Assembly (NCBI GenBank): GCA_022600335.1
Contig: JAHZKN010000092.1
Location: forward strand, 1-8,719
Length of the DNA stretch: 8,719 nucleotides
Direction: 5' to 3'
Source: Alphaproteobacteria bacterium
Lineage (GTDB): Bacteria; Pseudomonadota; Alphaproteobacteria; Rhizobiales; Hyphomicrobiaceae
Both the position numbers and the translations under genes were made by a program. Shown here piece by piece: positions 1 through 5,932 of the stretch (position 1 is its first letter; each line of letters begins with the position of its first letter). The notes beneath the pieces were generated by a model. That model was not told the origin of the DNA and ran no database searches. It saw only the letters and a list, made by a program, of their open reading frames with translations.

Positions 1-204
1 CGTCACTTGAAGCTTGATCCAGAGGCGGCGCTGCGAGCGGCCAACCAAAAGTTTATTGCGCGATTTGAATTTATCGAAGACCAATTACACACCACGGGGC
101 GCACGCCGAGCCAGTCCAACCTTGAGGAAATGGACGCGCTTTGGGATGAAGCCAAAAAGAATGGCGTCGGCAACGCGGCGAACGTGAAACGGGATGAGAC
201 TTGA
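1..204 (+). CDS. mazG: MazG nucleoside triphosphate pyrophosphohydrolase, C-terminal end (5' partial)
   Basis: Reading in frame from base 1 gives RHLKLDPEAALRAANQKF, then a helical stretch and the stop TGA at 202-204, so 67 residues are visible. The LKLDPE-ALRxANxKFxxRFxxxE pattern (residues 3-26) followed by LEEMDALWDEAKK is the usual ending of MazG, in which the last helices pack on the second MazG repeat. MazG hydrolyses (d)NTPs to the monophosphate and pyrophosphate in the cytosol and is linked to nucleotide-pool cleaning and stringent-response survival. The catalytic EExxE and D residues lie upstream of the window, so activity cannot be judged. The TTG at 7-9 is an internal leucine codon, not a start. 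In many alphaproteobacteria mazG lies downstream of hflX on the same strand; here it faces the opposite way, convergent with the PcfJ-like gene. Confidence 0.85.
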   Translation, partial: RHLKLDPEAALRAANQKFIARFEFIEDQLHTTGRTPSQSNLEEMDALWDEAKKNGVGNAANVKRDET

Positions 205-302
205 TGAACCCTGATGGTCTCCAGCAGCCGATCTGGTTCGGCAGACGAAAACGTCCACCGAACCAAACTGCTGCCCGGAAAGAGCAAGTGACGCTGCTGT
301 GA
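204..302 (+). CDS. Possible 32-codon ORF overlapping the mazG stop
   Basis: The ATG at 204-206 shares one base with the mazG stop codon (TGATG), an arrangement often seen in translationally coupled genes. The frame runs 32 codons to TGA at 300-302 and gives a short basic peptide beginning MNPDGLQQPIWFGRRKRPP. I recognise no family. The upstream GGGATGAG is only a weak, distant ribosome binding site. A strong hairpin (222-273) lies inside the frame, so this stretch may be untranslated terminator or structured RNA instead. It could easily be a chance ORF. Confidence 0.17.
   Translation: MNPDGLQQPIWFGRRKRPPNQTAARKEQVTLL
222..273. repeat. Strong inverted repeat in the mazG / PcfJ-like convergent spacer
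   Basis: GGTTCGG (235-241) pairs with CCGAACC (258-264), and GACG (244-247) pairs with CGTC (252-255) around a four-base loop at 248-251. Between these two stems the plus strand has C.A and A.C mismatches, but RNA read from the minus strand has U.G and G.U wobbles there, so the stem is continuous only in minus-strand RNA. T234-A265 adds a pair, giving 14 pairs. An outer stem CAGCAG (222-227) with CTGCTG (268-273) is separated by an uneven internal loop of 6 and 2 nt. It lies between two convergent stop codons, where a bidirectional terminator is expected, but no T-run follows on either side. It may be a Rho-dependent or 3'-end-protecting stem. Confidence 0.6.
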
Positions 303-327
303 ACGGATTGAGGCCTGCCGACGGACG

Positions 328-1500
328 CTAGCCGGCACGGCTAAGCCGCGTGAGTTCCCACAGCAAACTTGAACGGTTCGACAACCACGTGCCATCTAAA
401 GCGGAACTATCCACCGGAAACACGCGGCCGCGCCCTTTGGCGTGCCAGTAGGGTTGCCACGTGCGGTTCCAGCGGTCGCGATCGATTACGCATGGCTGAT
501 CTTTAACCTCCACCGGTGCGGAACAGAGCGTCCAGCACGCTAACCAGCTATAAGCGGCCTGCCAAACTGCGTCCGGCGCTGGGTCATTGCTTGCTCCCAA
601 CAATTGAACCAGTCGCGGCATGGCAAAGCTGCCGTCTTGGAATTCAATTTCCAAATCGGCAATGGTTCGGCTGCCGCAACGGATGCTCCACACTTGATTG
701 CCAGCGAGAAGATCACTGACATACGTCCCAAGGCAATTGTTCATCCGTTGTCCTTCAGCAACAATATCATCACCCCATTCGAGGCGATGGAAGTGATAGA
801 CACCAACCGTGTTATCGCGTGGCGGACACGCTGCAACCAACGCCGCAGGCTTGTGACACGCGAATTGAAGAACATTGATCCATTCGCTTGCTGCAGATGC
901 AGCCCCTTGCAGGCTCAAAGCCGCCCGCCACGGTTTACTGATCCACCGCCCGGCATCGGATGTTGGACGGTCGCTGTGCCAAGCAAAAGCAGCGAGCAGC
1001 GCAACGCCGTCCGGTGACGTTGGACACTCGACACCTCTCATGTGTTTGGCGATCCAAAGCGCAAACGCGCGCGAGTGGGCATGCACGGAAACATCCATGA
1101 TGGCCAACCACCTACCGATGTTTTTAGCCTCGCCTGGCATATAATTGACGATTTGGCGCGTGAAGCCAGCGTCTGTTGGTAGCATTGGCACGTGCTTCGC
1201 CAATGCCTCTGGCGGCAGGCGGCGCAACCAAAGAGCTAAGTCTAATTCATGCGCTAGCGCACGCAGCGGTGCACCGTTCAAGACAAGCGCACGCGCGCGC
1301 GCCGTGGCCTCGCGACCACGCGCAGCTGATGCAATGGCAAACAGCGCCATTGGAAACGTGAAGGCAAGATCCGCTAGTGCGGCGTGTGCCATCGCCGCTT
1401 TACGCACGCGCTTGCGAAGCGGGCGCGGATAGCGGCGCAGCTGGCTAACAAGCCGACTTTCGGTCTCTGCCTCCCTCACATGATGAGGGAGCACTTGCAT
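328..1500 (-). CDS. PcfJ-like protein of unknown function
   Basis: The protein is 390 residues and probably cytosolic, with no signal peptide. The N-terminal ~230 residues are Ala- and Arg-rich and mostly helical, with a Trp-rich part near 131-210. The recognisable part is residues ~235-325: HRLEWGDDIVAEGQRMNNCLGTY (237-259), then NQVWSIR (268-274), a strand IADLEIEF (280-287), PRLVQLLGASNDP (295-307) and a helix ending in W. An E-G-x-x-M-x-x-C-[LV]-G-x-Y block followed by a strand with SIR and a late QLxGxxN is how PcfJ-family proteins read. The family is named after a gene of the Enterococcus conjugative plasmid pCF10, and its biochemical role is not known to me. The start is ATG 1500: an in-frame stop lies only 9 nt upstream, so the frame cannot extend. 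No good Shine-Dalgarno precedes it. It is separated from the FAD gene by a terminator, so it is probably its own transcription unit. No conjugation gene is visible nearby. Confidence 0.68.
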   Translation of the reverse strand: MQVLPHHVREAETESRLVSQLRRYPRPLRKRVRKAAMAHAALADLAFTFPMALFAIASAARGREATARARALVLNGAPLRALAHELDLALWLRRLPPEALAKHVPMLPTDAGFTRQIVNYMPGEAKNIGRWLAIMDVSVHAHSRAFALWIAKHMRGVECPTSPDGVALLAAFAWHSDRPTSDAGRWISKPWRAALSLQGAASAASEWINVLQFACHKPAALVAACPPRDNTVGVYHFHRLEWGDDIVAEGQRMNNCLGTYVSDLLAGNQVWSIRCGSRTIADLEIEFQDGSFAMPRLVQLLGASNDPAPDAVWQAAYSWLACWTLCSAPVEVKDQPCVIDRDRWNRTWQPYWHAKGRGRVFPVDSSALDGTWLSNRSSLLWELTRLSRAG

Positions 1501-1561
1501 CGGAAATCACCGGACTTTCGAACGTGTTTTAAAGAGGATGGACAGACACACTGGTCAGTCC

Positions 1562-1601
1562 ACGATCAAGCGAGCGCCCCGGCAGGCGCCAGGCCGATCG
1601 T
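1562..1601 (-). repeat. Two-part stem just after the leader ORF, upstream of the PcfJ-like gene
   Basis: ACGATC (1562-1567) pairs with GATCGT (1596-1601). Inside, GCGCC (1574-1578) pairs with GGCGC (1585-1589) around a six-base loop. The two stems are separated by a 6 x 6 internal loop. In minus-strand RNA the structure begins directly after the stop codon of the 15-codon ORF at 1602-1649. No T-run follows, so it is not a standard terminator. The placement resembles a leader or attenuation element, but that is inference from position only. Confidence 0.35.
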
Positions 1602-1649
1602 TCAACAGCCGCCTTTTCGGGCGATGATCAGATGTATGGCGCAGGTCAT
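1602..1649 (-). CDS. Possible 15-codon leader peptide upstream of the PcfJ-like gene
   Basis: The ATG at 1649-1647 is preceded, seven bases upstream, by GAGAGGAGG (1665-1657), the strongest Shine-Dalgarno match in the spacers I examined. The frame reads MTCAIHLIIARKGGC and ends with TGA at 1604-1602. It is in a different frame from the PcfJ-like gene, whose ATG is about 100 nt further on and lacks a good ribosome binding site. I do not recognise the peptide. It could be a leader peptide, a small protein, or the remnant start of a gene whose downstream part has changed frame. The ribosome binding site is directly visible; translation is inferred. Confidence 0.33.
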   Translation of the reverse strand: MTCAIHLIIARKGGC

Positions 1650-1656
1650 GAAGCGC

Positions 1657-1665
1657 CTCCTCTCA
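1657..1665 (-). promoter_or_regulatory. Strong Shine-Dalgarno sequence of the 15-codon ORF
   Basis: Minus-strand GAGAGGAGG is complementary to the 3' end of 16S rRNA over at least six bases and lies seven bases before an ATG. It does not serve the annotated start of the PcfJ-like gene at 1500, which is about 150 nt downstream. Confidence 0.5.
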
Positions 1666-1675
1666 TTCGTTCAAC

Positions 1676-1703
1676 AAAAAGCGCCCGCAGCGAAGCGTGG
1701 CGC
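1676..1703 (-). terminator. Intrinsic terminator of the FAD oxidoreductase gene
   Basis: On the minus strand GCGCC, a bulged A, then CGC pair with GCG and GGCGC around the loop TTCGCT (plus-strand 1681-1703). This gives an eight-pair GC-rich stem with a single bulge, followed at once by TTTTT (plus-strand A-run 1676-1680). It begins about 55 nt past the stop codon of the FAD gene, a normal distance. It separates that gene from the PcfJ-like gene downstream. Confidence 0.72.
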
Positions 1704-1757
1704 ACAGGTGTCATTGATAATAAAGTGTGACAACCGTGAGGCTGATACATGAAAAAT

Positions 1758-3017
1758 CTAGTTTTGTGAACTCACACGTTGTTGATCGCGAATGCTTCGC
1801 GCAACATGTTCGAGGCGGATTCCAAGACCGACAATGCGTCCAGGAATGCGACGAAGGATCGGAAAGCGACGCATCACTCTAAACGGCATGGGGAGAAAAT
1901 CTTCCGCTGTTTCAGAGGAATCCAATGCTGCTTTGATTAAATTCTTGTGAGCGCCCACCTGCATAGCTTGCAGAACCCGCGTCGGCCACAAGCGTCGCCG
2001 CTGTACATTTGCTAATAGCGTTGGCGAAATGTGCCGGTCGCCAGCAGCCAAGGCATGATGCAAAATGTTGGCAGCAGCCACAGCATCTTGGATGGCGAGA
2101 TTTACTCCAACACCACCAACCGGTGACATGGCGTGTGCGGCGTCTCCGATGGCAAGGAATCCATCGCGGTACCAGGTGTCCAGTCGATTCACCATTACGG
2201 TGAGAAGTTTAATATCGTCCCACGATGTCAGTTGCTCAAGGCGTTCGTCTTCGATCGACAGCACTTGACCGACAGCAGCGCGAAAGGCTGGCAACCCCTT
2301 GGCCTTTAAATCCTCAACGCCACCTTTGGGAATGATAAAAGCGCACTGCCAATAGCTGTCTCGGTTGAGTTGAACGATAATACGTCCGGGTTGCACATGA
2401 GCGGCAAGCTCATCCCCATCACTCTCCCTGCGCGGCAACTTGAACCATAAAACGTCAATCGGCGCGCCAAGGTCTCGCACCTTAAGGCCGGCGCGTTGGC
2501 GCAGAACTGACCCACGTCCGTCTGCTGCCACGACCAAGTTTGCCCAAACTTGAAATGGCTTTCCCTCCGCTTGTCCGCGCGCACCGATAACTTTGCTACC
2601 GTCGTAGATCAGGTCTTCGGCTTCCGCCGACATCATCACCCTGAACCCAGGGTACTTGGCACCCTCTGCCGCTAAAAAATTCAGAAAGTCCCATTGTGGC
2701 ATCAAGGCGACGAACGGATACTGCACTGGCAAGTGCTTCAACTCGACCATTTGAATGCGGTGTTGGCCAACAAATGTGTAGAGTGCACTGGCGCGATGAT
2801 GTGGAAGTTGTAGGAACCGCTCAATAAGACCGAGCTCGACCATCACTTCTAGCGTTGAGGGATGGATTGTGTCGCCACGAAAATCGCGCAGAAAATCTGC
2901 GTGTTTCTCAAGCACGATGACGTCGACGCCAGCGCGCGCCAGCAAGTAGCCGAGCATCAAACCAGCCGGACCGCCGCCTGCAATGCAACAACTACATTTC
3001 AGTTCATCAATTGCCAT
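1758..3017 (-). CDS. FAD-dependent oxidoreductase, aromatic-hydroxylase (PHBH) type
   Basis: The 419-residue protein has all three flavin signatures of the p-hydroxybenzoate hydroxylase / UbiH superfamily: the ADP-binding GGGPAG (14-19) with an acidic residue E37 at the end of the second strand; the DG motif ADGRGSVLR (165-173); and the GD motif FLAIGDAAHAMSPVGGVGVN (287-306), in which D292 contacts the FAD ribityl chain. Such enzymes use NAD(P)H and O2 to hydroxylate an aromatic or polyketide ring. The substrate cannot be told from sequence. The length is normal and no thioredoxin-like C-terminal domain is present. The C-terminal ~50 residues are Arg-rich (MRRFPILRRIPGR, 382-394) and might be amphipathic. 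The start ATG 3017 has GGGAG seven bases upstream. It lies 128 nt after hflX and may be cotranscribed with it; an intrinsic terminator follows. It is not one of the recognisable ubiquinone-pathway enzymes by context. Confidence 0.87.
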   Translation of the reverse strand: MAIDELKCSCCIAGGGPAGLMLGYLLARAGVDVIVLEKHADFLRDFRGDTIHPSTLEVMVELGLIERFLQLPHHRASALYTFVGQHRIQMVELKHLPVQYPFVALMPQWDFLNFLAAEGAKYPGFRVMMSAEAEDLIYDGSKVIGARGQAEGKPFQVWANLVVAADGRGSVLRQRAGLKVRDLGAPIDVLWFKLPRRESDGDELAAHVQPGRIIVQLNRDSYWQCAFIIPKGGVEDLKAKGLPAFRAAVGQVLSIEDERLEQLTSWDDIKLLTVMVNRLDTWYRDGFLAIGDAAHAMSPVGGVGVNLAIQDAVAAANILHHALAAGDRHISPTLLANVQRRRLWPTRVLQAMQVGAHKNLIKAALDSSETAEDFLPMPFRVMRRFPILRRIPGRIVGLGIRLEHVARSIRDQQRVSSQN

Positions 3018-3032
3018 CGCTGAGCTCCCGAT

Positions 3033-3047
3033 CGATCAAAATGATCG
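3033..3047 (-). repeat. Short hairpin next to the FAD gene ribosome binding site
   Basis: CGATCA (3033-3038) and TGATCG (3042-3047) form a perfect six-pair stem with a three-base loop. On the minus strand it ends three bases before the GGGAG Shine-Dalgarno at 3029-3025. It might modulate initiation or be an operator half; no further evidence is visible. Confidence 0.3.
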
Positions 3048-3072
3048 CGCCGCCAATACACGTGCCCAGACA

Positions 3073-3099
3073 GCCATGCCAAAGTGACAGGCATCTGGC
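3073..3099 (-). repeat. Hairpin in the hflX / FAD gene spacer
   Basis: ATGCC (3076-3080) pairs with GGCAT (3090-3094) around a nine-base loop, and GCC (3073-3075) pairs with GGC (3097-3099) across a two-base bulge, eight pairs in all. No T-run follows on the minus strand, so it is at most a weak or Rho-dependent end signal for hflX, or an intercistronic stem. Confidence 0.3.
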
Positions 3100-3145
3100 A
3101 GCTCTGCAACCGATAAACAATTGGAGCGAGGAACGGCCGTCTCTT

Positions 3146-4492
3146 TTAATTCAAGACGGGAACAGCCACTACGCCGGCCCGCGCCATAACATTCGTAAAG
3201 GCGCCCTGTTTTTCAGACGCGATACGAACCACACACATCTGCGAGCCATCCTCTGCTGTGCTCTGCGTGATCACATCACCGTGTTCGTGCAACCAATGCA
3301 CCAGGCGGCCCTCAGAAACTGGAATTGACAAGCGATAGACATGATCATCTTGACCCAAATGCCGATCCATTGTCGCCAACAGTTGGTCCATCCCCTCGCC
3401 CGTGAGTGAAGACACCAGGCAGGGCTTGCGTGCCTCAAACCGCACACTCGACATAACAACCTGACGCGCATCCTCACTGAGAAGATCAGCCTTGTTCCAC
3501 ACCTCGATGATGCGCGTTTGATCGGACTCTGTTTCAATCCCAAGGTCCGCCAAGACGGCGTCTACATCAGCGGCTTGCGCTGTCGTTTCCGCATGTGAAA
3601 TATCGCGGACGTGCAAAATGAGGTCTGCTGAAATGACCTCTTCGAGCGTCGCGCGAAACGCAGCGACCAACATGGTTGGTAGATCGGAGATAAAACCGAC
3701 AGTATCAGAGAGGATTGCACGGCGACCGCTAGCAAGTTTAACTTCGCGCATGGTTGGGTCGAGAGTTGCAAACACCTGCTGCTTTGCGAAAACTTGAGCT
3801 CCAGTTAGGTGATTAAACAAAGTTGATTTTCCAGCATTCGTATATCCAACAATTGCAACGACCGGATAAGGTACCTTTTTTCTTCCAGCGCGGTGCAGCG
3901 CGCGGGTCTTCACAACGGATTTGAGCTCGCGGCGCAAATTTGCGATCCGTTCGTTGATCATTCGCCGATCAAGTTCGATCTGAGCTTCGCCGGGGCCGCC
4001 AATAAAGCCACCGCCGCCGCGTTGGCGTTCAAGGTGGGTCCAGGCGCGAACCAGGCGCCCTTTCTGATAGGTGAGATGCGCGAGTTCGACTTGCAGGCGA
4101 CCTTCCCGGGTTTGTGCACGGCGACCGAAAATTTCCAAGATCAAGCCTGTGCGGTCTAAGATTTTGACATCCCACGCCCGCTCCAGATTGCGCTGTTGAA
4201 TGGGCGACACGGCATGGTCGATGATCACCACTTCAACATCCGTGCGGTCAATGACGCGTTTGAGTTCCTCAACTTTGCCGCTGCCAAACAATGTTGCAGG
4301 ACGCAAGTTTGTAATTGGCACAACAAAGTGGTCGGCAACAACAAGATCGATGGCCTGTGCAAGACCGACGGCTTCTTCCAACTTATGCTCAGGAGTGTGG
4401 GCGGTGGTGCCTGACCGCGCCTCTGCTGACGGACGCTTGAGGTTCGGCAGCAAAACCATGCACCGGGTTTCAACCGGAGCACCGTCAATCAT
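3146..4492 (-). CDS. hflX: GTPase HflX
   Basis: A 448-residue P-loop GTPase. The N-terminal HflX domain includes LEEAVGLAQAIDL (38-50) and the FGSGKVEEL stretch (69-77). A helical part follows, then the glycine-rich linker RGGGGFIGGPGE (158-169). The G domain shows G1 GYTNAGKST (216-224), G3 DTVG (263-266), G4 NKAD (333-336) and G5-like SSLTGEG (361-367). The family binds the 50S subunit, is stimulated by it, and splits stalled 70S ribosomes, notably after heat stress. The length is standard for the class. ATG 4492 is chosen: no other ATG, GTG or TTG lies between it and the in-frame stop at 4576-4574, and AAGG lies just upstream. It sits 87 nt behind hfq on the same strand, the usual hfq-hflX pairing, so cotranscription is likely. 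Confidence 0.97.
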   Translation of the reverse strand: MIDGAPVETRCMVLLPNLKRPSAEARSGTTAHTPEHKLEEAVGLAQAIDLVVADHFVVPITNLRPATLFGSGKVEELKRVIDRTDVEVVIIDHAVSPIQQRNLERAWDVKILDRTGLILEIFGRRAQTREGRLQVELAHLTYQKGRLVRAWTHLERQRGGGGFIGGPGEAQIELDRRMINERIANLRRELKSVVKTRALHRAGRKKVPYPVVAIVGYTNAGKSTLFNHLTGAQVFAKQQVFATLDPTMREVKLASGRRAILSDTVGFISDLPTMLVAAFRATLEEVISADLILHVRDISHAETTAQAADVDAVLADLGIETESDQTRIIEVWNKADLLSEDARQVVMSSVRFEARKPCLVSSLTGEGMDQLLATMDRHLGQDDHVYRLSIPVSEGRLVHWLHEHGDVITQSTAEDGSQMCVVRIASEKQGAFTNVMARAGVVAVPVLN

Positions 4493-4579
4493 CGAAGCCT
4501 TGCCAACGTCGTGCTCAGCATCAGTATTGGTTTTAGAACGCTTTGAATCGATGGGTTTAGATATGACCGCGGTTCACTT

Positions 4580-4834
4580 TTATTCCGCACCAGACTCGGC
4601 GGGATCTTCATCCATCAGTTGTACAGGCGCACCTGGCATGATGGTCGATATCGCGTGTTTGTAGACAAGCTGCGAGTGACCGTCGCGTCGTAACAAAACG
4701 CAGAAGTTATCAAACCAGGTGACAATGCCCTGCAGCTTGACGCCGTTGATGAGAAAGATTGTCAGAGGGACCTTTTGCTTCCGAACATGATTTAAAAACG
4801 TGTCCTGGAGGCTTTGAATTTTATCTGCGGCCAT
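4580..4834 (-). CDS. hfq: RNA chaperone Hfq
   Basis: At 84 residues this is the short Hfq typical of alphaproteobacteria. The Sm1 segment holds [17 protein letters not shown] (7-23) and the INGVKLQG strand; the Sm2 motif YKHAIST is at 58-64. Q7 matches the uracil-contacting glutamine of the proximal face. The rim patch reads RKQK (18-21) where E. coli has RRER. The C-terminal tail is only about 15 residues and acidic ([11 protein letters not shown]). Hfq forms a hexamer that pairs small RNAs with mRNAs and affects their stability. The start ATG 4834 gives the expected N-terminus; the upstream Shine-Dalgarno (GGA) is weak. The 159-nt spacer before it is large enough for its own promoter, though I see no convincing one. 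Confidence 0.98.
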   Translation of the reverse strand: MAADKIQSLQDTFLNHVRKQKVPLTIFLINGVKLQGIVTWFDNFCVLLRRDGHSQLVYKHAISTIMPGAPVQLMDEDPAESGAE

Positions 4835-4993
4835 TGTTCTTATTCCGCTATGGTGTTTTTGCCGGACCGAATGTTACGTGTTCATAGCATTAATTGGCCA
4901 TAAATTCGAATCTCAAACTGCAACTTTCGTCTGGGAACAAGCGAATTTTTGCGGAATTGCGGGCTTAGCTGCCTCTGCGCGTGCAGTGTAACC

Positions 4994-5851
4994 CTAAGTA
5001 ACGGCAGCATATTTGTGAAATCTTTGCCGTAGGGTCAGGGTCAGCGGACCTGGCACCCCATCGCCAATCGCGCGACCATTGATTTTGACGACCGGCAACA
5101 CGGTACCCGATGCTGAGGTTTGAAATGCTTCTCGTGCAGTTTCTGCATCGGCTACGCTAAAGGCTCGTTCTTGCAACGAAAACCCGTCCGCGTTGAGTTG
5201 ATCAAGCACGGTCGCGCGCGTGACGCCCGGCAGAATGCGCTGGCTTAAGGGGCGCGTGATCACGGTCTTATCAGACGCAACAATCCAGGCCGTTGACGAA
5301 GCACCCTCCGTGACCTGCCCATCGTTATCAACAAACCAAACCTCGTGTGCGCCCGCGGTCATAGCTCGTTGTTTGGCAAGCACGGCGGGTAGCAGCATCA
5401 CGGTTTTAATATCACAGCGCTGCCAGCGCGGATCTGGCTCGGTGATGATGGAAATGCCCGTCGCCGCCAATGCTGCGATACGCTCTGGCTGGCTCGCCCG
5501 CGCCAAACAGACAAGTGTTGCTGGTCCTTGTGGGGTGGGAAATGGAAAATCGCGCTTGGCTTTCCCGCGGCTCACCTGCAGGTAGACCGAACCGAAACGG
5601 ACGCGGTTTCGGCGCACTGTTTCCCGCATGATATGACGCAATGCGCCATCGCCAACGGAGAGGACAATATCAAGCTCGTCCAGGGAGTGGCGGAGGCGCG
5701 CTAGGTGTCGTGGAAAGTCGATAATTTGGCTGTTATGAACTTCGCAAACTTCATACACAGCGTCGGCAAATTGAAATCCACGATCCTCCACGTGCACACC
5801 GGCTTGGTGATAGGGGAGATACCGACCATTAACGTAGACTTGGCGTGTCAT
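4994..5851 (-). CDS. dat: D-amino-acid aminotransferase (PLP fold type IV)
   Basis: With the ATG at 5851 the protein is 285 residues, close to the ~280 of the family. It starts MTRQVYVNGRYLPYHQAGVH, followed by VEDRGFQFADAVYEV (21-35). The Schiff-base lysine is K149 in CDIKTVMLLP; E182 in the TEGASS segment is placed to bind the PLP pyridine nitrogen; LPGVTRATVL (207-216) is the phosphate-loop region. The family converts D-alanine plus 2-oxoglutarate to pyruvate plus D-glutamate and acts on other D-amino acids. A related branched-chain or 4-amino-4-deoxychorismate activity cannot be fully excluded. An upstream in-frame GTG at 5878 would add nine residues (MANPSKARV) outside the conserved fold and has no usable ribosome binding site, whereas ATG 5851 has AAGG eight bases upstream. 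It lies 81 nt behind trkA, probably in one operon. Confidence 0.88.
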   Translation of the reverse strand: MTRQVYVNGRYLPYHQAGVHVEDRGFQFADAVYEVCEVHNSQIIDFPRHLARLRHSLDELDIVLSVGDGALRHIMRETVRRNRVRFGSVYLQVSRGKAKRDFPFPTPQGPATLVCLARASQPERIAALAATGISIITEPDPRWQRCDIKTVMLLPAVLAKQRAMTAGAHEVWFVDNDGQVTEGASSTAWIVASDKTVITRPLSQRILPGVTRATVLDQLNADGFSLQERAFSVADAETAREAFQTSASGTVLPVVKINGRAIGDGVPGPLTLTLRQRFHKYAAVT

Positions 5852-5932
5852 GACGCGTGCCTTGCTTGGGTTTGCCACGCCTGATGGGACCGCGTGAGAG
5901 CTGGTCTAACGTCCTTAGGCAAACGCATGCCC

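Noticed and set aside
3..395. 130-residue ORF on the minus strand over mazG and the spacer
   Set aside because: It is antisense to the clear MazG C-terminus and overlaps the end of the PcfJ-like gene; it has no recognisable domain and a low-complexity Ser/Arg composition.
1538..1627. 29-codon plus-strand ORF with AAAGAGG directly before the ATG
   Set aside because: The Shine-Dalgarno touches the start codon, too close to work well, and the peptide has no recognisable feature.
1707..1731. TGTCA / TGACA inverted repeat with a 14-base gap in the spacer behind the FAD gene
   Set aside because: Five-base arms with a long gap are expected by chance, and no promoter is placed near it.
1384..1752. 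122-residue plus-strand ORF across the PcfJ-like gene start and the spacer
   Set aside because: Half of it is antisense to the PcfJ-like gene, it has no recognisable domain, and the remainder overlaps the terminator and leader elements on the other strand.
4881..4916. Sigma-70 promoter for hfq (TTGAGA, 17 bases, TAATGC on the minus strand)
   Set aside because: The -35 is acceptable but the -10 matches only two consensus bases. The better TATGAA nearby has no -35 at the right distance.
4917..4993. Terminator for dat upstream of hfq
   Set aside because: The A-run on the minus strand follows repeated GCGGAATTGCGGG units that are direct, not inverted, so no stable stem precedes a T-run.
5852..5878. 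Longer dat product from the GTG at 5878
   Set aside because: The nine extra residues lie outside the conserved fold and lack a ribosome binding site at a usable distance. ATG 5851 has AAGG at eight bases.
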